A stretch of 64,000 bases of DNA. Origin: Streptomyces inusitatus (GTDB taxonomy: Bacteria; Actinomycetota; Actinomycetes; Streptomycetales; Streptomycetaceae). Shown here in pieces: positions 34,858 to 41,627 of the stretch. A model generated the notes under the pieces. That model was not told the origin of the DNA, did not search any database, and was given only the letters and a program-made list of their open reading frames with translations. Each line of letters begins with the position of its first letter. Position 1 is the first letter of the stretch. The stretch covers positions 62,001-126,000 of the forward strand of contig NZ_BMWG01000004.1 in assembly GCF_014651115.1 (NCBI RefSeq), in the 5' to 3' direction. The translations under genes and the position numbers were made by a program.

Positions 34858-35757
34858 TCAGCCCTTCACTCCGGTCAGTGTGATTCCCTCGACGAACGCC
34901 TTCTGGGCGAAGAAGAAGACGAGGATCACGGGGGCCATGACCAGAACGGTCGCGGCCATGGTCAGATTCCAGTCGGTGTGGTGCGCGCCCTTGAAGGACT
35001 CCAGGCCGTAACTGAGCGTCCACGCCGCCGGGTTCTCGGAGGCGTAGATCTGTGGGCCGAAGTAGTCGTTCCAGGCGTAGAAGAACTGGAACAGCGCCAC
35101 GGCCGCGATGCCCGGTTTGGCCATCGGGAGGACGACCTTGAGCAGGGTGCGCACTTCGCCGCAGCCGTCCACCTTCGCCGCGTCGATGTATTCGTTGGGG
35201 ATGGTGAGCAGGAACTGCCGCAGCAGGAAGATGGCGAAGGCGTCGCCGAACGCCATCGGAATGATCAGGGGCCAGAGCGTGCCGGTGAGATCGAGCTGCT
35301 TCGCCCAGAAAAGATACATCGGGACGATGATCACCTGGGGAGGCAGCATCATCATCGAGATCACCAGCATCATCGTCATCCGTTGGCCGCGGAATCGGAA
35401 TTTGGCGAGCGCGTAGGCCACCGGGATCGAGGAGAGGACGGTCAGCGTGGTGCCCAGGACCGCGTAGAGCAGGGTGTTGCGCCACCAGGTGAGAAAGCCG
35501 GGGGTGTCGAGCACCCTGCCGTAGTTGCCCCACTCCCAGGTCGTCGGGATGAGATCGCGGGTGAGCGTCTGCTGATTGCTCATCAGCGAGGTCAGCACCA
35601 CGAAGACGAAGGGCAGGACGAAGAAGAGCGCGACGGCCACTCCCAGCGAGTGCACCGCTATCCAGTGCAGCACCGCCTTGCGGCGGGCGGTGCGCGCGGC
35701 CGGGGTGCGGGGCGCGGATTCCTGGACGGCGGGCGTCCGGTCGAGGATCTGGGTCAT
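34858..35757 (-). CDS. csnG: Sugar ABC transporter permease, MalG type (CsnG-like)
   Basis: A 299-residue inner-membrane protein with six hydrophobic segments after a hydrophilic N-terminus. It contains the EAA-type cytoplasmic loop EYIDAAKVDGCGEVRTLLKV followed by VLPMAKPG, which docks to the ATPase. The residues VIIVPMYLFW and NEYIDAA are typical of MalG-type CUT1 importers. It lies 3 bp from the MalF-type gene and 8 bp from the GH4 gene. The system has no ATPase gene in this window; CUT1 systems of Streptomyces commonly share the MsiK ATPase, which is the expected partner. Confidence 0.92.
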   Translation of the reverse strand: MTQILDRTPAVQESAPRTPAARTARRKAVLHWIAVHSLGVAVALFFVLPFVFVVLTSLMSNQQTLTRDLIPTTWEWGNYGRVLDTPGFLTWWRNTLLYAVLGTTLTVLSSIPVAYALAKFRFRGQRMTMMLVISMMMLPPQVIIVPMYLFWAKQLDLTGTLWPLIIPMAFGDAFAIFLLRQFLLTIPNEYIDAAKVDGCGEVRTLLKVVLPMAKPGIAAVALFQFFYAWNDYFGPQIYASENPAAWTLSYGLESFKGAHHTDWNLTMAATVLVMAPVILVFFFAQKAFVEGITLTGVKG

Positions 35758-35760
35758 GGC

Positions 35761-36702
35761 TCAGTCACCCATCTGAATGAGGCCGCCGCGCCGCCGCATC
35801 AGAAGTGCGGTGAAGGCCATGGCGAGCGCGAACAGAACCAGGGCGACGACGGCCGCCGTGCCGTAGTCGAAACGCTGGAAACCGGCGCTGTAGACGATCT
35901 GCGGAAGGGTCAGCGTGGACCTCTCCGGATAGCCCGGCTCGAACAGCTGCCCGCTGCCGCCCATATTGCCGGACGCGACCTTCGCCGCGACCAGGGGCTG
36001 GGTGTAGTACTGCATGGTCGCGATCACTCCGGTGACCACGGCGAAGAGCACGATGGGGGAGATGTTCGGCAGGGTGACGAAACGGAATTTCTGCCAGGCG
36101 GAGGCCCCGTCGAGTTCGGCGGCCTCGTACTGCTCCTTCGGGACGTCGAGCAGCGCCGCCATGAAGATCACCATCAGATCGCCGACGCCCCAGAGCGCCA
36201 GCAGGGTGAGGGCGGGCTTGGACCAGTCGGGGTCGGTGAACCAGCTGGGCGGTGCGAGGCCGAGCGCCTCCAGGCCCGAGTTCACCGGTCCGGTACCGGG
36301 GTTGAGGAGGAAGACGAAGGCCAGTGTCGCGGCCACCGGCGGGGCGAGATAGGGCAGGTAGAAGAGGGTGCGGAAGACTCCGGCACCCGTCTTGATCTTG
36401 GTGATCAGCAGTCCGACGCCGAGGCCGAAGACCACCCGGAGGGTGACCATGACCAGCACCAGCCACAGCGTGTTGCGCAGCGCGGGCCAGAACATCGGAT
36501 AGTCGCTGAAGACATAGGTCCAGTTGTCCAGACCGTTGAAGACCGGCGGACGGAATCCGTCGTACTTCATGAAGGAGAAGTAGACGGTCGACAGCAGCGG
36601 ATAGGCGAAGAAGAAACCGAAGCCGATCAGCCAGGGCGAGAGGAAGGCCGCGGTCCGAAGCGCCGACCGGCGGCGCTTCGAACGCAGGGTGTTGGCGGTC
36701 AT
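35761..36702 (-). CDS. csnF: Sugar ABC transporter permease, MalF type (CsnF-like)
   Basis: A 313-residue membrane protein with six hydrophobic segments, starting with FLSPWLIGFGFFFAYPLLST. The EAA loop is EQYEAAELDGASAWQKFRFV followed by TLPNISP. It pairs with the MalG-type protein encoded just downstream to form the translocation pore of a CUT1 importer. ATG 36702 lies 14 bp after the binding-protein stop, and its own stop is 3 bp before the next start. Gene order E-F-G-H-K after a ROK regulator matches the csn locus. Confidence 0.92.
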   Translation of the reverse strand: MTANTLRSKRRRSALRTAAFLSPWLIGFGFFFAYPLLSTVYFSFMKYDGFRPPVFNGLDNWTYVFSDYPMFWPALRNTLWLVLVMVTLRVVFGLGVGLLITKIKTGAGVFRTLFYLPYLAPPVAATLAFVFLLNPGTGPVNSGLEALGLAPPSWFTDPDWSKPALTLLALWGVGDLMVIFMAALLDVPKEQYEAAELDGASAWQKFRFVTLPNISPIVLFAVVTGVIATMQYYTQPLVAAKVASGNMGGSGQLFEPGYPERSTLTLPQIVYSAGFQRFDYGTAAVVALVLFALAMAFTALLMRRRGGLIQMGD

Positions 36703-36716
36703 CGAGTTCGGTTTCG

Positions 36717-38054
36717 CTACTTCAGCTTGGCGATGTCGGTGTCGATCTGCCGCGCGGCCTTGTCCAGGCCGGCCTGCAGATCCTTCAGCTGCCCCGACTC
36801 GTAGCGCAGACCCACGTCCTGAAGGGTCAGATGGTAGGCGCCGCCGTCGACATTGGCCGGGCTGGTGTTGGACTTGGGGTGCTGCGCGATGTCGATGAAG
36901 GTCTTGAATTCCGGCGCGTGCTTGAGGTCGGGCGACTTCAGCGCCTCGATGGTGGAGGGCACATTGCGGATTCCGTTGGAGAAGGCCACCACCGCGTCGG
37001 TGTCGGTGGTCATGTACTTCACCAGCTCCCACGCGGCGTTCTGCTTCTTGCTGGTGGAGGCGATACCCATGATCGTGCCGGAGAGATAGCCCTTGCCGTA
37101 GTCGGCGACCTGGTCGTCGGGCACGGGCAGCGGAGCGGTGCCGATCTCGAACTTCACCCCGGAGTCCTTCGCCATGCCGAGCCGCCATTCGCCGTCGAGC
37201 TGCATGGCGACCTGGCCGGTGTGGAAGGGGTGCTTCGCGCCCCACTCGTCGCCGAAGGTGTTCCGGTACTTCTTCAGCTTGGCGAATCCGCCCAGCTTGT
37301 CGGCGAGCTTCTTCTGATAGGTGATCATGTCGCGGAACGCGGGGTCCTTGGCGACATTGGACTTGCCCTCGGCGTCGAAATAGGTCGGGGACCACTGCGG
37401 GACATAGTGCGAGATGGTTGTCTCGTAGCCGTGGTAGTTCGGCATGAAGCCGAGCTGCTCATAGCTGTCGCCCTTGGTCTTCGTCAGCTTCTCGGCGACC
37501 TTGTCGAACTCGCTCCAGGTCTTCGGCGGGGCGTCGATCCCGGCCTTCTTGAACGCGTCCTTGTTGTAGTAGAGGCCGTAGGCGTCGCTCAGCAGCGGCA
37601 GCGCGCACTGGTTGCCATCGAACTGCGTGTAGTCGAGCAGCGGCTTGTGGAAGATCGCCTTCGGGTCGAGATTCGACTTCTTCAGAAACGGGTTGAGATC
37701 GGTGAACGCGCCCGTGGCGCAGAATTTGCCGACACTGGTGGTGGAGAAGGAGGAGACGACGTCCGGGGCCTTGGACCCGCCGGCCCGCAGCGCCTGGTTG
37801 ATCTTGTCGTCGGTCATATTGCCGACGATCTGCACCTTGATGTTCTGGTGGCGGGCCATGAAGCGGTCGACGTTGTCCTTCATGGCCTTCACCTCGCTCG
37901 GGGCGGACCAGCCGTGCCAGAGGGTGAGCGTGGTCTTCGCCTTGGGGTCGTCCGTGGCCGCGCTCTCCGTCGACCCGGTACAGGCCGAGGCGAAGAGGGA
38001 GACGGCGGCGGTGGCGGCGAGTGCTGCGGCGGATTTCCTGGTGCGTATGGACAT
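36717..38054 (-). CDS. csnE: Extracellular sugar-binding lipoprotein (CsnE-like)
   Basis: A 445-residue family-1 solute-binding protein. The signal sequence ends in the lipobox FASAC with Cys25. The mature part begins KTTLTLWHGWSAPSEVKAMK, usual for CUT1 binding proteins, and later has DAYGLYYNKDAFKKAG, PKTWSEFD and AMQLDGEWRLGM. It captures oligosaccharide for the two permeases downstream; by gene order the ligand is expected to be glucosamine oligomers from chitosan. ATG 38054 follows AGGGAGA. The 137-bp gap to the ROK gene contains no palindrome like that before csnR, so co-transcription with csnR is more likely than a separate CsnR-controlled promoter. Confidence 0.9.
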   Translation of the reverse strand: MSIRTRKSAAALAATAAVSLFASACTGSTESAATDDPKAKTTLTLWHGWSAPSEVKAMKDNVDRFMARHQNIKVQIVGNMTDDKINQALRAGGSKAPDVVSSFSTTSVGKFCATGAFTDLNPFLKKSNLDPKAIFHKPLLDYTQFDGNQCALPLLSDAYGLYYNKDAFKKAGIDAPPKTWSEFDKVAEKLTKTKGDSYEQLGFMPNYHGYETTISHYVPQWSPTYFDAEGKSNVAKDPAFRDMITYQKKLADKLGGFAKLKKYRNTFGDEWGAKHPFHTGQVAMQLDGEWRLGMAKDSGVKFEIGTAPLPVPDDQVADYGKGYLSGTIMGIASTSKKQNAAWELVKYMTTDTDAVVAFSNGIRNVPSTIEALKSPDLKHAPEFKTFIDIAQHPKSNTSPANVDGGAYHLTLQDVGLRYESGQLKDLQAGLDKAARQIDTDIAKLK

Positions 38055-38191
38055 GGCGGTGTCTCCCTGTGGCGGGGTCGAGAGGACGGGAAGGAAGTGC
38101 CTGTCGTGCTTGAGGAAAAAAGCTCTGGGGGAGGGTGGGGGAGGGGACGGGGGCTGAGGGGGAGGAGGAAGAGGAGGGGGAGGGGGAGTGG

Positions 38192-39412
38192 TCAGCGGTA
38201 GGTGTCGAAGACTTCGTTCCGGGTGGCGGCGAGAGCGCTCTCCAGCGCCCCCCGCAGCACCGGGCGTTCGAGTACGGAGCCGAGCACCAGCCTCGGCCGG
38301 GGGGCGGCCAGCTCGGCCAGCTCGGCCTGGACCCGGGCGCGCAGCGGCTCGCCGCCCGCGACGACGGCCTCCCCGGAGAGGACCACCAGCTCCGGGTCGA
38401 GCATGGCGACCATGGAGGCCAGACCGGTCGCCAGGACGGTGGCGTACCGGTCGAGGAATTCCCGGTACGGCCCCGAGTCCGCCTCGGCGGCGGTGGCCAC
38501 CAGCGCGGGCGCGACCTCCGTGTAGCGGCCCTCGCCGATGTCCGTCACCCCCAGCTCACGGGCGAGCCTGGGCAGCACCTGAGCACCGGCCAGCTCCTGG
38601 AAGCCGCCGCTGTTGGCCTGGGTGACCTGCCGTACGAGAGGGGTGCCGGGGACCGGCAGGAAGCCGACCTCGCCCGCGCCGCCGGTGAAGCCGCGGTGGA
38701 GCCGGCCCCCTATCACCAGGGCCGCGCCGAGACCCTCCTCGTTCCACAGCAGGACGAAGTTCTCCAGGCCGCGCGCCGAGCCCAGGCGCTGTTCGGCGAC
38801 GGCCACGAGGTTGACGTCGTTCTCGTACTCCACGGGCATCGGCAGCGCCGCGGCCAGCTCGTCCAGCAGGGTGGCGGAGTGCCAGCCGGGCAGGTGCGAG
38901 GCGTACCGCAGCCGTCCGGTGGAGGGGTCGAACGCGCCGGGGGTGCCGATGACCAGCCGGTTGATCTCGTCCCGGGTGATTCCGGCGGCCTCGACCGCTC
39001 CGTCGAGGGCCTCGGTGACCTGCCGTACGGCGCTCTCGGCGCGCGGGCCGGAGGTCGGCAGCTCGAACTCCCCGATGGTGGCCCCGGTGAGGTCGGCGAC
39101 GGCGGCGCGGACGGAGAGGGTGGTGACATCGAGGCCCGCGGCGAAGCCCGCGCGCTCGTTCACCGCGTACAGCTGGGCGCTGGGGCCCGGCCGTCCCTCG
39201 GTGGTCCCGGTGGCGACGACCAGCCCGGCGGATTCCAGCCGGGTCAGCAGCTGGGAGGCGGTGGGCTTGGAGAGACCGGTCAGTTTCCCCAGCGTGGTGC
39301 GGGACAGCGGTCCGTGCGCCAGCAGCAGATCGAGCGCGGTGCGGTCGTTCATGGCGCGCAGCACCCTGGGGGTGCCGGGAGTGGTACCCGGGGTGGGGGT
39401 GGTTCCGGCCAC
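38192..39412 (-). CDS. csnR: ROK-family transcriptional repressor (CsnR-like)
   Basis: A 406-residue regulator. N-terminal winged helix (about 18-75) with TLGKLTGLSKPTASQLLTRL; then the ROK sugar-binding fold: AGLDVTTLSVRAAVADLTGA, RLVIGTPGAFDP, ENDVNLVAVAEQRLGSARG and the Gly-rich GGRLHRGFTGGAGEVGFLPV. The usual ROK zinc-binding CxCGxxGC cysteines are absent. ROK repressors leave their operator on sugar binding. In Streptomyces CsnR represses chitosanase and the csn transport genes and releases DNA with glucosamine oligomers. A palindrome AGGAAA-G-TTTCCT lies 48 bp upstream (39460-39472). Confidence 0.88.
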   Translation of the reverse strand: MAGTTPTPGTTPGTPRVLRAMNDRTALDLLLAHGPLSRTTLGKLTGLSKPTASQLLTRLESAGLVVATGTTEGRPGPSAQLYAVNERAGFAAGLDVTTLSVRAAVADLTGATIGEFELPTSGPRAESAVRQVTEALDGAVEAAGITRDEINRLVIGTPGAFDPSTGRLRYASHLPGWHSATLLDELAAALPMPVEYENDVNLVAVAEQRLGSARGLENFVLLWNEEGLGAALVIGGRLHRGFTGGAGEVGFLPVPGTPLVRQVTQANSGGFQELAGAQVLPRLARELGVTDIGEGRYTEVAPALVATAAEADSGPYREFLDRYATVLATGLASMVAMLDPELVVLSGEAVVAGGEPLRARVQAELAELAAPRPRLVLGSVLERPVLRGALESALAATRNEVFDTYR

Positions 39413-39459
39413 GATGGATGCACCTGCCTTCCGGCTGTGACGTTCCTACCTGCACTGTT

Positions 39460-39472
39460 AGGAAAGTTTCCT
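39460..39472. promoter_or_regulatory. Probable CsnR (ROK) operator
   Basis: AGGAAA (39460-39465), G, TTTCCT (39467-39472) is a perfect palindrome in GTTAGGAAAGTTTCCTGTC, with a half-site AGAGGAAAC at 39482-39490. It lies just upstream of csnR and resembles the AGGAAA/TTTCCT boxes known for ROK repressors in Streptomyces, which supports autoregulation. Confidence 0.65.
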
Positions 39473-39594
39473 GTCCCGTCCAGAGGAAACTAAGCCGCCT
39501 GCCGGGTGGGCGTCAATGGTCCATGCCTACGGGGCTATCAATCCGTTATCTGCCACGGTTCGGCGTGGCGTACTCCCGCGCGGGCTCGGGTACG

Positions 39595-39642
39595 ACGACG
39601 GCGGACGCCCCGGGCCGGGTGGGCCGGGGCGTCCGCCGTCGT
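39595..39642 (-). terminator. Long hairpin terminator after the MscS gene
   Basis: A perfect 19-bp stem: 39595-39613 (ACGACGGCGGACGCCCCGG) pairs with 39624-39642, 10-nt loop, 18 bp after the mscS stop. It may also stop antisense transcription. Confidence 0.85.
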
Positions 39643-39660
39643 TCCGGGCGATCCGTCCGT

Positions 39661-40755
39661 TTACTTCGTCAGATTCACCGGGGGCGGTATCGGGGACGCC
39701 GCGAGCGACTGCGGGGAGGTCGGGCTCGCCAGCGCCGACGGGGGCGCGACCGAGGCCGACGGGTCGGCGGCGGGGGTCTCGTCGAAGACGAGCGGCAGCC
39801 CGCCGACGATACGGATGCCCGCCGCGTCGAAGGCGTGCTTGATCCGCCAGCGCAGCTCCCGCTCGACGCCCAGGGCCTTGCCCGGCATCGTCTTGGCCGA
39901 GATCCGGACGGTCATCGAGTCGAGCAGCACCTCGGTCAGACCCAGGATCTCCACCGGGCCCCACAGCTGCTCGTTCCACGGCTCCGCCTTGGCCAGATCG
40001 TCCGCGACCCCGGCGATCACCTCGCGCACCCGCTCCAGATCCTCCGACGGCCGGACCGTCACATCGACGGCGGCGGTCGCCCACCCCTGGCTGAGGTTGC
40101 CGATCCGCTTGATCTCGCCGTTCCGCACGTACCAGATCTCGCCGGAGTCGCCGCGCAGCTTGGTCACCCGCAGCCCGACCTCGACGACCTCGCCGGAGGC
40201 GACGCCCGCGTCGACCGAGTCGCCCACCCCGTACTGGTCCTCCATGATCATGAAGACGCCGGAGAGGAAGTCGGTCACCAGATTCCGCGCGCCGAAGCCG
40301 ATCGCGACGCCCGCCACACCGGCCGATGCCAGCAGCGGGGCCAGATCGATGTTGAACGCGCCGAGGATCATCAGCCCCGCGGTGCCGAGGATCAGGAAGG
40401 ACGCCACCGACCGCAGCACCGAGCCGATGGCCTCCGAGCGCTGCCGCCGCCGCTCGGCGTTGACCAGCAGACCGCCGAGGGCCGTGCCCTCCACCGCCTG
40501 GGCGGAACGGTTCATCCGCTCTATCAACTTGGTCAGCGCCCGGCGCACCAGCATGCGCAGCACCAGCGCGACCACCAGGATCAGCACGATCCGCAGGCTG
40601 GTGTTCAGCCAGGTGGACCAGTTCTGCTCCACCCAGCCGGCGGCGTCCTCCGCGTGCTGGGCCGCCTCGTCGAAGGAGACGGTTCCCGGCTCGGGGGAGG
40701 CGGGGGCCGAGGGCTCGTCGGCGGCGAGCAGGACGGACAGGGGACTCGCGGTCAC
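39661..40755 (-). CDS. Small-conductance mechanosensitive channel (MscS family)
   Basis: A 364-residue membrane protein. Hydrophobic segments at about 45-65 and 105-125 are followed by the pore helix with the Gly/Ala pattern LLASAGVAGVAIGFGARNLV and TDFLSGVFMIMEDQY, the hallmark of MscS. The beta domain begins GVGDSVDAGVASGEVVEVGL. The vestibule portion ends with an Ala/Pro/Ser-rich ~45-residue tail (about 320-364). Such channels open on membrane tension to release osmolytes. GTG 40755 has GGAGG about 10 bp upstream on the minus strand; the frame is open further upstream, but that part lacks a ribosome-binding site. Divergent from the HNH gene. Confidence 0.92.
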   Translation of the reverse strand: MTASPLSVLLAADEPSAPASPEPGTVSFDEAAQHAEDAAGWVEQNWSTWLNTSLRIVLILVVALVLRMLVRRALTKLIERMNRSAQAVEGTALGGLLVNAERRRQRSEAIGSVLRSVASFLILGTAGLMILGAFNIDLAPLLASAGVAGVAIGFGARNLVTDFLSGVFMIMEDQYGVGDSVDAGVASGEVVEVGLRVTKLRGDSGEIWYVRNGEIKRIGNLSQGWATAAVDVTVRPSEDLERVREVIAGVADDLAKAEPWNEQLWGPVEILGLTEVLLDSMTVRISAKTMPGKALGVERELRWRIKHAFDAAGIRIVGGLPLVFDETPAADPSASVAPPSALASPTSPQSLAASPIPPPVNLTK

Positions 40756-41023
40756 GAGGGATGACCTCCAGGCAGGGCTTGGGGGGCTGGCCAACCACAC
40801 TAACGGGGCATCCCGGCCCACCCCGTTGCCGTGTTCGGGGGAGAGAGAAGTGTCACCCGGGGATGAATTCACCCGGTCGCGCGTTGTCACAGTCGATGTG
40901 GTTGAAAACACTTCGAGCCCGTTACGGCTACGTGGTGGCGCTCGGAGCGGGCCTGAGGAGAGACTGAGAGCAGATCGTCCCGGCGCGAGCCACGCGCCGC
41001 CGGCGTACAAGGAGGCATCCACC

Positions 41024-41560
41024 GTGCCGCACGTCCTGGTCCTCAACGCGTCGTACGAGCCCCTCGGCGTCGTACCGCTCCGCCGCGCGCTCGTCCTCGT
41101 CCTGGAGAACAAGGCCCTCTGCCTTGAGGAGTCCGGCGCCTTTATGCACAGTGCCACCCGGATCGTCGCCGCGCCCAGCGTCGTCCGGCTGAAGCGGTTC
41201 GTCCGAGTGCCCTACCGGGGGCCCGTGCCGCTGACGCGCAAAGCGCTCTTCGCCCGGGACGGCGGGCGCTGTATGTACTGCGGGGGCGTCGCGACCAGCG
41301 TCGACCATGTGGTGCCGCGCAGCCGGGGCGGACAGCACGCCTGGGACAACGTGGTGGCGGCCTGCCGCCGCTGCAATCACGTCAAGGCGGACCGGCATCT
41401 GCTGGAGCTGGGCTGGCGGCTGCGCCATCAGCCCGCGCCGCCCAGCGGTCTGGCCTGGCGGATCATCGGGACCGGGCACCGCGATCCGCGCTGGATGCCC
41501 TATCTCCAGCCGTACGGCGCGGAGGACGCGATGGCCCGGATCGACGGCGTCTCGGCCTGA
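41024..41560 (+). CDS. HNH endonuclease
   Basis: A 178-residue protein. After a conserved N-terminal part (HVLVLNASYEPLGVVPLRRA) comes the HNH zinc-finger nuclease: CMYCGGVATSVDHVVPRSRG, then WDNVVAACRRCNHVKADR. The two CxxC pairs, the catalytic His of DHVVPRSRGG and the Asn/His of the NHVK segment are present. This compact type is common and single-copy in actinobacteria. Its target is not established; a housekeeping DNA-processing role is likely rather than restriction, since no methylase is near. GTG 41024 follows AAGGAGG at 41009-41015. Convergent with the GH84 gene. Confidence 0.9.
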   Translation: MPHVLVLNASYEPLGVVPLRRALVLVLENKALCLEESGAFMHSATRIVAAPSVVRLKRFVRVPYRGPVPLTRKALFARDGGRCMYCGGVATSVDHVVPRSRGGQHAWDNVVAACRRCNHVKADRHLLELGWRLRHQPAPPSGLAWRIIGTGHRDPRWMPYLQPYGAEDAMARIDGVSA

Positions 41561-41597
41561 GGCCTCCGCCCGGGGACGCTGCCCGGGGTCCCCGCCC

Positions 41598-41621
41598 GGG
41601 CCGGGCCGCCGGGCCCGGCCC
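41598..41621. terminator. GC-rich hairpin between the convergent HNH and GH84 genes
   Basis: GGGCCGGGCC (41598-41607) pairs with GGCCCGGCCC (41612-41621), 4-nt loop, in the 67-bp gap between two stops. It can serve both strands. Confidence 0.7.
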
Positions 41622-41627
41622 CGGCGG

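Noticed and set aside
38055..38191. A second CsnR box before csnE
   Set aside because: Only a run TTTTTTCCT half-site is present (minus strand); no palindrome.
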